Counted from the first letter of the stretch, positions 22,559-34,329 are shown. The stretch is 64,000 bases of DNA from Coccinella septempunctata (GCF_907165205.1 NC_058194.1:25358856-25422855), one strand, 5' to 3'. Notes: generated from the letters alone by a model not told the origin. A program made the numbers and translations.

Positions 22559-22669
22559 GTGTGGCACATGGATGACATCAAGAAATGGAAGAACCGTTTA
22601 GAGAACAGAATGGACCCATTCAAACGGAAAGTGAATATCATTCTGTGGCGTCGTTATCTGGCTCCGTAG
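22559..22669 (+). CDS. Candidate terminal coding exon of an unidentified host gene
   Basis: A pyrimidine-rich tract ending TCTCCCATCTTTCAG (to 22558) is followed by 37 in-frame codons to a TAG at 22667-22669: VWHMDDIKKWKNRLENRM, then DPFKRKVNIILWRRYLAP. AATAAA follows at 22739-22744, 70 bases after the stop. Acceptor, open frame, stop and poly(A) signal together fit a last exon in phase 0. I do not recognise the protein and could not find an upstream exon in this window, so it may belong to a gene whose other exons lie far away. It sits between two LINE fragments but is not part of them. Confidence 0.4.
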   Translation: MWHMDDIKKWKNRLENRMDPFKRKVNIILWRRYLAP

Positions 22670-22738
22670 ATCACGTACCTATAACTACTGGTTATGATGA
22701 CGAAACTTATCTTTTATTCACACAAATTGTATATTATG

Positions 22739-22744
22739 AATAAA
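22739..22744 (+). terminator. Poly(A) signal for the candidate terminal exon
   Basis: A canonical AATAAA lies 70 bases downstream of the TAG of the candidate exon. It is only meaningful if that exon is real. Confidence 0.35.
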
Positions 22745-23249
22745 ATCAGCCACTCCAGTCGATGGAATCCCGCAGGGAGATGTGATATTATGGTTCCAAT
22801 GGGTTGTCCGTCGGAGGAGCAGAGATGGATTTTGGTATGCTGGTCTCTGAATCCATTTTGTCCATTTCTTTCGAAGAATCACTGAAAGTAAGACCATGTG
22901 GATGTCTTAGAGGTAGGTATGGCCTAATAAGTTTTTGACATTTTTTTTTGTATTCTGGGAATGATGCAAGAAACAATACACTTGGCCAAGGTTTCGCTGG
23001 TACTTACATATCTTTGGTCCCAATGGGATTCTTGGCTGTCACTTCAAATAACCACACATGTATGCTGAAAATATATGTCAAGAGCGAAATTTTCAACAAG
23101 GGCCCTACAAACTGAGCCAAAGCACCATAACACTTTTTATGCAGCTTTACTTCATTAGTTTCTTCTTCAAATCAAAAGGGACCAGTGATTTCTTTAGACC
23201 ACAATGCCCCCCAATCATCAATATGATAATGGTGCATTTTTTGTTCAAG
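22745..23249. other. Unrecognised sequence between exon candidate and LINE fragment
   Basis: I see nothing that I can support as a gene or repeat. Short plus and minus frames of about 60 codons are present without domains. Confidence 0.25.
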
Positions 23250-23850
23250 ATTCATTCGTAGATTAGTCTGAACCCTAAATGAGTCAAAGGATGTGTGGAA
23301 ATAAAGTCTAGGGAATCAATCAAGAGGCCAAAAAAGTAGCACAACTTTCTTTCATTGGCCAGGAGCCTTTCTGTGGTAAGTATATGGAAATTTATAGAAA
23401 TATTTTCAGGAGAAACCGAAAGAGAATTAGTCTGGAGCAAACTTCTGAGGCTAGAACAAACCAAAAGTTCAACACTGCGAGATATAAAAAGTAGCTGGAT
23501 CTTAGCAAGAATGTGCTAAACGTTCTGGATTACTTACAGGGCATTGCCCTCTCAGGAGGCAACAAATTAAAATGAGTCTAGCAGAAACTGACTAATGTAG
23601 ATTCTGTAGGAGGAAAGATGAAGCTCCAGATCACCTTGTGACATATTTCCGAGCCATTGCTAGTCAACTTTGGACTGGAAAATTGCAGGAGCTTGAAAGT
23701 AATCTCCTTGAACCTATCCCAGAAACTTGAGTTCATCAAAGCTGAAACTGGATAGCGAGGTATAGATGACATAGAAGCTAAAACAGCTCTGAAGATGGGC
23801 ACAATAAATCTTAGAGTCGCTGTGCAATGCAATCTACTTTAAAATCTAAA
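23250..23850 (+). pseudogene. LINE C-terminal fragment 2
   Basis: From 23533 the plus strand reads LTGHCPLRRQQIKMSLAETD, a stop, then CRFCRRKDEAPDHLVTYF. LTGHxPLRxHLxxMGLxxxxxCRFCxxxxExxEHLL is the region downstream of RNase H in R1/Jockey-type elements. Upstream, GETERELVWSKLLRLEQT is in another frame. Several stops show long decay. Confidence 0.6.
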
Positions 23851-24162
23851 ATCTAGCGTTTAAAATACCTAATTTGCTAAGTACAGACCTGTGTCTTTGG
23901 TTTATGAGCCACATTTTCGCATTATGTCTTCTGAAGTCTTTTTGCCATATTGTTACATCACGAGTCAGGTTAACGCTTTGGAATATTCGGCTTTCCAATT
24001 ATTTTCACACTGGATACATGAGCAATATCAAACCGATCGGAAATTGAAAGCACCCTTTGAACCATGAAGATCAAAATTCCATAATTTAGTGTGAAATAGT
24101 CGACAATCAAGATGAGGCATTGCATCATGTTATTTTGTGATAGAATTTCATTCTCTTACAGC

Positions 24163-24562
24163 GGGTTTCATAAAAAGTTGATTGCCCGATCAACGATTTG
24201 ACAGTCCGTCGATTTCTTAAAACGAAATCACTGAAACCTTTTCATTTCTGATTATATTGAAGATAGCAATTCGTCAATCAAGCGTTGATTCCCCGATCAA
24301 GCTTTATGAAACCCGGGGTAAAAGTGGATTGCACAAAACTTTGATTGTCCGATCAACGTTTTGGCAGTCACTGCTGAATCCTTTCGTTTTTGATCATATT
24401 GAATAAGTAGCAATTGAGAATCATCGAATGGGCCTTTATGAATCATAATTTGATGTGAGAATGATATTCTGAATGTTCATAACTAAATTATCGATTGAAA
24501 ACAAATTGACGTTTATCCGCCAATCAAGCGTTGATCCCCCGATCAAGCTTTGTGAAATCGGG
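24163..24562. repeat. Two tandem copies of a GGGTTTCATAAA palindromic element
   Basis: Copy 1 (24163-24313) opens GGGTTTCATAAAAAGTTGAT and closes with the inverse, AAGCTTTATGAAACCC. Inside both ends lie paired CGATCAACG and GTTGATTCCCCGATCAAG words, so almost the whole unit folds back. Copy 2 (24314-24562) repeats the order of the same words (GATTGTCCGATCAACG, TTTTGGCAGTC, CAATCAAGCGTTGATC) and has about 100 bp of extra sequence in the middle. No coding capacity; a MITE-like family. Confidence 0.6.
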
Positions 24563-24567
24563 GGTCA

Positions 24568-26110
24568 TTGTGATATAGTGACAAAAATGACAAAACTGAC
24601 GCGTAGTTCAAATCTAGAGCTGCTGTTGATGCGACCTCTGAGTAATTTGGTGTATAATGGACCTATGATTTCTGTTGAGAGACTAAGGTGTCAGTTTGGC
24701 CACTTGGTTGGTGTTGAGGGAGTTCTTTTTTGAGACGGTTCGCCAGCTTCAAATCAATTGTATGAAGAAATACAAATACTGAGGACTTATTTCTTCATTA
24801 TGAATCAATGGCTATTATTGTGATGTGATCTTGTCTGAATCCGTACCTGTGCACCTCTGGATCCTTCTCCCATTAGACCAGCGCGTTCGACCGTTGGGCC
24901 GATCTTGTGGCTCGTGCTAAGCACAAGCACACAAGAGAGCATCTACTCCCAGCCCACGCACGACAACATTCTGAATGAAACAATCGTACACCGGAAACCG
25001 AGCGTAACATAAACGTGAATATCTAATTTGCGCCATTAGTAAAATCGACAATGATTGGCTCAGATTGTTATTTATCGTGACAGCTTTCCAACAATGCTCC
25101 TTGCCGTTTCGTTCTTGCCCGTATCGCAATTTTTCCCCGTCGATTTTATACCATATGGTTCGGAGTGATACGTTTAAAAACCTGTATTTTATCTGCACGG
25201 TCCGGGCTGACACTGTCCGGGACGAGCGATTTAAATTCCTAGAATTTCAATGGTATAAATAACATAATAATTTCGGAAAGCTTGATTTAGTTAAGCGTTA
25301 TTTATTTTTCCGTTTCTCGTTTCTGGTTCTATTTTCGACGCAGTGACAGCTGTATCTGTGGTTACTCTTTCTTCGTTAACCACGGGTAAGCGACAATTTG
25401 TGGTCGCTGGATCTGGCCAGGTATACAATTGAAAATCAGCTCTTTCTTGGAAATATGTATATAAGACATCTGTTACATCCAGTCGATTAGTAATTTTCCT
25501 TCGAATATGGGTATATCACCATGAAATGTTACCTAGATATAAACCACCAACTACACGTGGACGCCGAGGAAAAAAATGTTATATTGTGATACAACTGTAT
25601 GGTCTATTTTTGAACTCGTTCAAAAACAATCAATTGGTCCGAAAACTTTAGGGAATGGATAAAATATCGTTAATTTTGTGAGTTTCTTAGGTCACTTTCA
25701 ATGTTCTTTTAATCAGAGAACTGATGGATTTCTGGAAATTGATCTCCCCAGTACCCTTCTACTAATCCTTTCATCACTAGTGCCAAACAGTAGTACGATA
25801 TCTACTAAATAAATATGAACGTCAAATAGTTGTCAAGGGGTTAACTTAATCCAAGGTTATTGAGAGTTTTTCTTTTCGAGCTGGCCTCAGCAACTGAAAT
25901 TACCAGTTAGCGGACCATTAAGTTTATCGAATAGAATAACTTTCGATAAATGGTGCTTAGTGAGTGGAGCATTTACACGTTTTTCATATCTACATCGAAG
26001 CTTCATTACCAAAGTCCAAAATTATGTCCACATCAAGATTTCTTAATTTAAATAAAGGTTACCAGATATCTACTGGACCTATGAGGTCAAGTCTACTTGA
26101 CATAGCTTGA
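24568..26110. other. Unrecognised sequence, G+C-richer at 24840-25240
   Basis: 24840-25240 has several G+C-rich words and an open frame on the minus strand (25213-24917) that I do not recognise. The remainder is A+T-rich. No repeat or splice structure was convincing. Confidence 0.25.
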
Positions 26111-26585
26111 GGGGCTAGGAAGTAAAAGGATTCAAGCGCATTTTTGTAGTTCTGAAATAATTTGCACTCCAGAAATGTAGGATTGAGCTTGAAAATTATA
26201 TATTAATACATTACAAAACTTTTTACATATCGTCGTTCTGAGATGCAAATTGCCCATTTTTGATGAAAACAAAGGTATTAGTGCCTTCTAGTGACAAACG
26301 CACAAACCAATGATCTGACAGCGGCCCAAGTTATAATTTGAAAGACAAGAAATGTTGAAACATATTTAAATTTGGTTTGCTTCTAATAAAAATTCAAATT
26401 TACAAAGTTTTTTAGCTCTCCTAAAAAAGTGTCATTTTGTGAGTAAGGCAATTTGCATCATAGAACGACGATATGTAAAAATTGTTCAAGGATTTTTTAT
26501 TTACCTTATCTTTTAGATTTTATATCCTGCACTTGGATCGTTTTTTAAAATACGTGCACTTAAATCCTTTTACTTCCAGGCCCCC
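26111..26585. mobile_element. Foldback element with long terminal inverted repeats
   Basis: The left end GGGGCTAGGAAGTAAAAGGA and the inverted right end GGGGCCTGGAAGTAAAAGGA pair, and homology continues inward with gaps to TTTTTACATATCGTCGTTCT and GATGCAAATTGCC (26220-26255 against 26440-26480). That makes arms of roughly 150 bp around a short centre. No open frame, so this is non-autonomous. I cannot name the family. Confidence 0.7.
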
Positions 26586-28084
26586 CATCCATTTAATACC
26601 TGCCATTGGATAATTTCTCCAAATATTCGAAAAGATTTTTTTACAAAATTACTTTTTTCCGAAATTTCATCGAAAATCTTCGGGAATTCTTGTTTTTTCA
26701 ATCAATATGACAACTCAAGTACTCGTACAAAGTTTAAAAGAACCCATATGTCTCAAATTCTCATAGGCTCAATGACCTCCAAAAAGTTAAACCCTGCTAG
26801 TTGAAAATGCCGTAGATTTAATTCACCTGAAACTAGTCAGACAGCTCCGTAGGTTTGTCCGATCCTTAGTTTTCACTGCACTAAAAGCCATATAAAAGCT
26901 CCTCCAGCTCATTAGTTATAATGATGAAATCGTCAAACAGAAAAATTAAGTATCAATCTTATATTTTAGTTTAATTTGCGACATGTTAAGTATAGGCATA
27001 GACATATAGACATATAGTCTCTATGTCTATGAGTTTAGGTAATCATAAAAAACCATAAATTTGAGAAAAGTCATCATTGTCAATTCCTTTTTCAGATTCT
27101 TATGTCAAATCATAATCGAAAAATCATGGAGAATCCGAATTTCATTAATGATTGATTGCTAGATAGCAGTCTATTTTTGTGTTCGCATATGGAGGAACTT
27201 TGATGAAAACCGAATTTTATATTGTCATAATTATGAACAATGGGCCTTATTATTCATATACCAGAACCAGAACACAGGTGGAATTTTTTCTAAGGAGAAT
27301 AATTTTTGATTAATAATGGATAAGAATATCAGAAAATCTGTAGTTTCTGATACTTCTATGTATGTGTTGACAGTCATACGTACCCATAGACATATAGATG
27401 TCTATGTTCATGTACGTACCTTCATTCAGTTCATGCTAAAGAACACGATCAACGAAAAATTTTTCAACTGATAAAATAGAAACTAACCGAACTGCATTTA
27501 CCTACCCCAATTCAACCAGCACTCCAACCTCTTCAAGTAAGCTAAAACGCATCAATCTTCTCCTTGCATTGTAACCAGGTAGATGACAGGTGAAAGCACC
27601 TGATCATTAAGCCTAGCGACCATTTTTCGAGCATCGGTTACACTCTATTACCCGTCTGTCCTGTACGAGTGTAGAAAGGACAACAGACCTCAATTGATTA
27701 AGTGGCTGTTGATGATGGCAAGATGGATGACTTTTGATTTTTATGACACGCAACACATAATTTGCCCATTAGTGCAGTGTGGCCGGTGGTAACTTCTTAT
27801 GTGGGTGTGCGTTACACCGAATCACTATTTGTGTTTGATTGTCCTCAGGATGTTTTGTATTTGAGATAGCAGTTTGATAAACCTAATAAGGGTTAATTGA
27901 CTATATTCGCTTACAGCCGTTGGAATCATTATGCGATACAACAAGAATTTGGTTATACTTTGACTTCAAAAAAATTGCCCATTCACTTAATCGATGTTAA
28001 TAGGCTATACCCTATATACTAGCTGGTACTTCATGGGGTGCTGATGCAACTACTCTTCGAACGGCAGCTTTAGTTTTGTTTTTA
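26586..28084. other. Unrecognised sequence
   Basis: A+T-rich, with a small palindromic cluster of CATAGACATATAG words near 27000-27035 and again near 27385. Nothing else that I can support. Confidence 0.25.
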
Positions 28085-28430
28085 CCAACTCTTTCCTTAA
28101 TTCGAATGTAGGGGACAAGGATATTTGGCAGTCTGAATGGAATACGTGAACTATTTTCAACCAAAAATTAGTTAGTGATCCCACGAATGGAGTTCCTGGT
28201 TTTTATGTTCCCTGTAAATTATGGTGTATTTTGAATCGTATAAGAACAGGTCACGGACGCTGCAATAGTATGCTTGCCGATGGAATTCAGTTGAAAGCCC
28301 TAGTTGTGAATGCGGGGAACCAGAAGAAACCATAACTTATCTGGTTAATCATTGTCCCATAAATGGGATGATGGTTTTAGAGCTATTCATGCAGTTTCCG
28401 AATCTTCTTCGAATTGGGTTGTGAATTTTT
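28085..28430 (+). pseudogene. C-terminal fragment of another non-LTR retrotransposon
   Basis: The plus strand reads LWCILNRIRTGHGRCNSMLA and then, after a frameshift near 28285, ESPSCECGEPEETITYLVNH with CPI. LNRxRTGHGxCNxxLxxW...SPxCxCGxxxQTxxHxxxxCP is a C-terminal signature of insect non-LTR pol proteins. It lies immediately downstream of the SLC35F6 gene, on the opposite strand. Confidence 0.6.
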
Positions 28431-28480
28431 GGTCATGATATATAGAACTCAATTTATTATCTCTTATTTTTCTGCTTTTG

Positions 28481-28493
28481 TTTATTTTTATTT
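28481..28493 (-). terminator. Possible poly(A) signals of SLC35F6
   Basis: Two overlapping AATAAA words are read on the minus strand, about 160 bases beyond the SLC35F6 stop codon. Distance and strand fit, but the region is A+T-rich and such words occur by chance. Confidence 0.35.
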
Positions 28494-28650
28494 CATATAA
28501 AATCTTCCAATTACTTGAAGTTTTTTTTATTTTCTTCGAGGAAAGAATCAATTTTTGCAGTGCTATAAGCTCTTAATAAAATTTTGATTCATATAATGGA
28601 CACTCAATCATACATGGATATACATGGTTGAATCATACAACATATGTATT

Positions 28651-30641
28651 TTATCCTTCCAATACAGGGGATATCCTTCTTCTCATCGACATAGTATGTT
28701 CGTCTTCTTCTTCTATAATTCTCTTCGGACAACATTTCCTCTCCATTGAGGTGCAGCCAATATCATTATAAAGGGCCTGACCTAACATGAGTAGAAAGAA
28801 TCCAATAAGCTGCACAAAAAAAAATTAACATTATCGATAGCAATCCAACGATACTCAGAGCAGAAAGGAAATATTCTCACCTGAATGAATTGAAATTTTT
28901 GTCCGAAAAACGCTATGCTGCATATCCACAAAGGCAGTATCCGCATGCTGTCCAGGACTTTATTTGTCGTAGAAGACATCTCCTTCGATACAGTCAGACC
29001 GCAAAAGTTGAAGGACGCCATTGTGAAGATTTTTACTGTGAGGACAATTTGGCCTTGAGTATCTCCAATGAATTATCGATATAATCCACCATTTTTCAAT
29101 GCTGTTATCGATTTACTTACTTATAAGAGTAACTCCTATCTTCCAGTTGTTGTAGACTTGAACACACCCGTCAGGAAAATCACCAAGAGTTCCTCTTGAG
29201 TTAACACCAAGGGGATAGCCCACAGGTATGAAGTAAAAAATTAAATGTACGGGAATCATAATAATGAAACCGAATAAACCTGAAGCAGATATTCTTATTG
29301 GAAATAAGCCAAGGGAATATCAATTTTCTCACCTTCCCAACCAGCTGCCTGCAGTGGAGGAATATCGTACTTTTTCAAGTATTTCTCTTCTAAAACTACC
29401 TGGCAACCGGCAAGAAAAGAACCAACGACAGCCATTCCATCCCCCAATATTATACTTGTTGTGTCTTTTTCCCCCGACTCCTTTCTATCCTCATAATCTG
29501 ACAGGCCTACCAGTACCACTCCTAGGATGACGAATATTATACCGGAGGTTTCACGCCAATGCGGCACATGCCCAAAAACGAAGTAGCTCAACAGGGCAGT
29601 GAAAACAATCATGGAACCTAAGATATTTTATCGATATCGAAATGAAGGAAAAATAAATATAATGTAGAAATTTATCATTTTTTCTCAGCGAATTTCCTCC
29701 AATGATGCCAAAGTAAATAATTGTTGACGTAGATATCGCAACAAAAAGGTTAATTTTTTTAACAACATCAGCAAAAGTTTCAACTGCTAAGTGATATCAA
29801 TATGGAACGAAGGAGGTTGATGATCTACATTAGCAAGATGCAAAGAAAGGATTCTTCGAATAATCGACTACTTGGAGCAAAAACGAAAACGTATTGAACA
29901 AAGAACCTTCCAGTTGAACTATTACACTGTACACATATTGGATATACTCTTATCAACTCTATCTTTCCCTTTTGGCAGAGTTTGCTGAGTTTGTTAGAAA
30001 AAAAATTCAGAATCCTTCTTATTATTGAGATTTCCATATGTTCGTTTACTTTAAATAGGTATTTTGTCGAATTCTTGAAATATACGCCAAATAGACAAAC
30101 CTAATGAAAGAGTATGTTCATTTACTTCTCAGCATTGCCAAACTTGACACGTAAGTGAAAAGGAGTCCAACCACCAGACTGGTAGTAGCAATCAATTCGA
30201 ATATTCCTGGAAGCAGGAATATGAAGACGTTGAAATGTCTGTTGCCCCTCGTGAGCAAATGTTCGTCAGGTAGTGTTTCCTGCAGATGACATCGAGCATA
30301 ATAAAAAAAAATTTAAGACTGTTTCGTACTTAAAAACAGGTTAAAAACAGGCTCAACTTACACTCTTACACTTGAAACAGAAATACAAAACGTTGAAAAG
30401 AACTAAATTCATGAACATCCCAAAAGCTCCTACGCTAGATTGGATGAAGGGATGTTGGAATAGCCTAACTTCTCCATCGATACCTACTGATTCTTGCATA
30501 TTAGCATACCTGTTGAAATAATGGTATCAATAACAGCCTAAAACAAAGATAATATTTGACTTACTTGTTCACAAGGGATCCTAACACTGCAGCACCTACA
30601 AATACGAATATTATTATAGCATAATACAAAGAACATTGCAT
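28651..30641 (-). CDS. SLC35F6: Solute carrier family 35 member F6 (EamA-type transporter)
   Basis: Seven exons splice in frame to 378 codons: 30641-30565, 30509-30362, 30279-30126, 29617-29333, 29279-29121, 29035-28881, 28809-28651. All introns are GT-AG. Five are 53-85 bp and one is 508 bp. The product starts MQCSLYYAIIIFVFVGAAVL. Segments diagnostic for the family are FQHPFIQSS, SLAMLRSSMIVFTALLS, VVLEEKYLKKYDIPPLQA, GWEGLFGF and ASFNFCGLTVSKEMSSTTNK, each in the position seen in the human protein (371 residues). About ten hydrophobic segments are expected. The vertebrate protein is a drug/metabolite-transporter-fold membrane protein of lysosomes and mitochondria linked to adenine nucleotide translocator 2; its substrate is not established. 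No frameshift or stop interrupts the model, so I regard the gene as intact. Start chosen at the first in-frame ATG of exon 1. Confidence 0.93.
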
Positions 30642-31560
30642 GGCTCCTTCTATTCTAGATAATCATACTTCAGAGTGACATTAAAATCAAAAATTTTTCA
30701 GTTTGTCACCATTGTTTTTCTGTGAATTGTGAGATATCAACAAGATTATGATTTTGCGTCTTTTTGGTTTTTCCTAGGAACTAGTTCGCTAAAGGTCTGT
30801 AGTTTTCTAATTCAAAGCCAAAAATTGTCCCAAGAATTCTTACTTGAAATCAATATGTAAAGTGGTTCAAGAAATCGTCTATCAATACTCCCAAAAATTA
30901 AGTACCTATTTCAAAAACTATTCGCTAGATGACGCTGAAATTTTGCAAAGACCTTGGAAATGTTATTTAACAGCCAAATACTAGCAACTCAATTGGATCT
31001 GCATACATATTTATAATATTGAGACGATATTTGGCCGAGAATTTCAAAGCTCGACCGCTATGGGTATGGATATATGAACAAGAGGGCAAAAACTCCCGAT
31101 TTTACGTCAGGACTCTGCTCATTTATGCACACAGCACTTCTGGCACAATTTTCATTCCCATTTATAATACTGGTTTCACACAAACAGTTGCCCGAAGTGC
31201 TGAAAATAATCAACTCCTTCTAATCTGTTCTGCCCCAACGTATTCATATCTAAGAACCGTTCAAAATCATAAGTCAAACACGAGTTGGTACTGCGGACAC
31301 AAAAAACGTGAAAAGTCCATTCATCCATATCTTCCGCTGTCATCGCGGGCGACAGGTTAACAATTTTCTGACAATACCACCTATCGGCCCCTCCATCTAG
31401 CGTCAGTAGCGTCGGCACGAGGTCAGTCGCAAGATACAAGATCGGAACAAGAACGGGCGTGCTCAGAAAATAGAAATTTGGTCGCGCGCGCGCTTCGCCC
31501 ACGGTTCCTTCGTGGAACCCACGCATCTTTCAAATATCGCGTCGGCGTCCACCGCAAAGT
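30642..31560 (-). promoter_or_regulatory. Upstream region of SLC35F6 with a G+C-rich block
   Basis: Just upstream of the start codon the minus strand reads TGATTATCTAG then AATAGAAGG, which could be an acceptor for a 5' UTR intron. At 31320-31560 the sequence becomes G+C-rich, with GCGCGCGCGC at about 31483-31492 and a perfect hairpin GGTTCC-TTCGT-GGAACC at 31503-31519. A promoter here would place transcription start about 0.7-0.9 kb from the ATG. Two open frames of about 115 codons (31019-31360 plus, 31176-31526 minus) overlap this block and I consider them non-coding. Confidence 0.35.
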
Positions 31561-33660
31561 TGCCAGGTCTGGTGAAAAATCAGAGGAATTTGGAGTGTTT
31601 CATGCAAGGTCGAAACTGTAAATCACAACTATTCTGCTGACAACTCACAAGCACCATTTCTCCTCGAGATCGAGTCCCTCTTTCATCCTTCAAAAGAAAA
31701 AAAACCAATGGAGCATGGAGCTGGCGTTAGAACACACGTGGTAGCACATTGTCAATTCCAACAAACGTCATAGAAGCTTGGCACTCGCAACCACCTACTC
31801 TTTCTGGGGATCTAGCTAGACGGTGAATGAAATTCTCGAGCTCAACATATCAACAAGAAACGTGATGAAGATGAATCGTAATCTGCATCCTGCATCCTAA
31901 CTCTTCTATATGAAGGACTGCAGGGAGGCAGGGGTTTACGGAGTTTGGAATACCAACACCTTGAAGAAACGTTTGAAAATGGCAAAAAGGACATTGAGAA
32001 CTGAAAACCCGCTTCTAAGGATGGTAGAACATAATTAAATCGGGAATCAAGAAACCTTCCTATTTAGGGCTTTTAGAACAACCTTGGAGAGGCTCTGAAT
32101 ATCCGACTATCAATATATCACGAGCTGGTAGCACCGCCTATAAAGCCATCAGAACAAAGGAGATTGAGAAAACAGATAAGACAAGCACAACTGAAGTTAC
32201 TACTCCAAAATGATAGGAGATGCAATCTGTAGATTTCAAGAGTTTGAACGACCATGGCTTCTGAAAAAAAATTTCCTTTGCTTTACTGAGGACAGTTGTG
32301 CTAAAGTCGAAATCGTAGGGATTTGTTCTGGTTTATCAAAATGGAGTGATAAATACTAGAGGTATAAGAAGAATATAATGAAACCCTAACAACTTGCAGG
32401 GCATGCCACGATCACACTGGATGTTGGTTCTGATTATAGAATGTTTAGAAGGAATGAGAACTACCTGTGCAACAGAGTTGCTACTTGTAGCACTTCTCTT
32501 TTGTTGAGGCAGGATGAGGAACTATAAAAAAAATCTGTGAGAGGTTTTTTAGTGAGCATCCAAACAACAGGATTTGCGTTTTAAAGGTTTTTGCACCCAC
32601 GTGGACGGCAAAATGAAATAATTATCGGTGAAACACGGGAGTTGGTAAGCATGGAGTGGTATGGAGGAATAACTGGCCTTTTTATTCAAATACATAAAGC
32701 TATTTTGTTAACAGTGGATGGTAAACATTTGCTGTTCATCGAAATTCCAGTTTTTTTAATCAAGGGAAGACTGTACTGCTTATGAAAGACTGAAGGTCAT
32801 GTATGGAGTTGCTCTGATCTTGTCATTTGGTGGTTCGGTTGGTGTTAGATGTTTTGGGCAAGGCACACCTGCGATAAAAATCTTCGACTCCCGAAGGCTG
32901 AAGTACTGCCCAATATATGCAACGACATTCTTGACAAAAGGCAAAATGAGTACCACAGAGTGTTGTCGGCCAGTCACCAGATGTTTTGTTCTATTCTACC
33001 ATAGTTCCTTGATGTCTACTTTGGAGTACGATGAATATTTGATTCTATAAGAAAAATCTTCCATCAAACTTCCATTTGGTAGCCTCATTGTTTTCTCTTC
33101 TTATTTGTCGGCATCTTTGATGTCTCAAATCATCAGCTGTGAACGATTTAAGGTGCCTATTCTGCCCCTGCGCGTTACCTCATTGAAAACGATCATAACA
33201 AGCTTAAATCTTCGATCCACGATTCCTCGTTATGGCAACATTGGTCCACAGCCGGATTGACACGAGCGACCATCTGGTCCGCTCTTCTTCTTCATTCAGG
33301 ACGCGAATAAAATCAATTTGTTCGGCTCTCGTTCTATGAGGCGAGGAGGTCGTATGGGAAACTGATTGGATATAAATTTATGGGACTCTAAAGGAGAGCC
33401 GCATAAATCTCAATTAGGGGGAGTTTTGTCGTATGCGGTCGTGCCACAGACTGTCGCGGCTTCGGCTGATGTACGATAGTAGGACGGGGAAAGGGTACCA
33501 AAAAAAACTTTGTGTCGAGTGATCTATTATGCGTCTGTTTCTGTGAGCGGCACTTCTGGCTTTCTGGAGGAAGAATTCCGAAGGAGAGCTTCAGGGATAA
33601 CAAATACATGCATTGAGACTCAATTCTAATCGTTGGGTTTTAAACGTCGCATAGTACAAT
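31561..33660. other. Unrecognised, partly degraded coding-like sequence
   Basis: Between 31880 and 32220 the plus strand has broken coding-like runs in several frames (GLRSLEYQHLEETFENGKKD; NLPYLGLLEQPWRGSEYP-like). From 32590 to 33050 open frames of 64-83 codons overlap. None shows a domain I recognise. 33180-33600 is G+C-richer and unique. The pattern suggests an old pseudogene or element remnant. Confidence 0.25.
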
Positions 33661-33661
33661 A

Positions 33662-34322
33662 TTGATATTAATTCTGTTAAGATATGGCTTTTTCTTGCTC
33701 AACTTGTTCAAACTGCGTGAAATAATGATAGATATAGCGTTCCTGCATTCTCCCACTAAGCAAGAGTTGCTCTGATTTCACAAAGGGATTCCAGTGTTCA
33801 TTGACTGTCATAACATATGAAAATATGTTTGCCGGAGTAGGAAGGTCGATATATTGGTGTGGGGTGTACCAATTCCAGTTCCTGTGGAAGTTACAGAGCC
33901 ATTGGTGAATCAGGTTAGACTTTAACAAACCTATTTGAGTCGTATCAGGAACAATCACCATGTAGGGTTCGTAAAAACAGAAGCTAGTGCTCTACCTTAT
34001 CGAGACATCCCTGAATAATCCACTGTCAAAGCATGGTCTCCAACGCAGCCTCCTAGAACTGTCATCATATCCACATCCATAAAACGAAGAAAACACACAT
34101 CTGGTATTTCATCGATGTCATGGTGATCCATCACCAAGCGCCTCAGACAGTCTTTCCTCTATAATCTGATCATGATGGTTTGGTTTCAGGCCTTCTTTAT
34201 AGAATTTCGATACACCAAAGATGCATAGCTCAGAATAGGTCTCACCACCACAATATACAACCATTGCATAAGGTATGGTTTGAAGCTCTATCCACTTCAA
34301 AGCACTCTCTCTTCGAGATGAT
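33662..34322 (-). pseudogene. Broken open frames of one unidentified protein
   Basis: Minus-strand frame 34300-34118 (MKWIELQTIPYAMVVYCGGE, later GVSKFYKEGLKPNHHDQIIE) and frame 33961-33677 (MVIVPDTTQIGLLKSNLIHQ, later NWNWYTPHQYIDLPTPANIF) look protein-like. Between them a different frame reads HHDIDEIPDVCFLRFMDVDM. Taken together this is a continuous 200-residue text split by at least two frameshifts and a stop, with no introns visible, so a processed pseudogene or a degenerate element protein is likely. I could not match it to a family. Confidence 0.4.
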
Positions 34323-34329
34323 CAAAAGA

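Noticed and set aside
27000..27420. CATAGACATATAG palindromic words as an element
   Set aside because: They are short and low-complexity, and there are no boundaries or second copies beyond the two small clusters.
31176..31526. 116-codon minus-strand frame (MRGFHEGTVGEARARPN) as a gene
   Set aside because: It overlaps another long frame on the opposite strand, lies in a G+C-rich block with simple repeats, and has no recognised domain.
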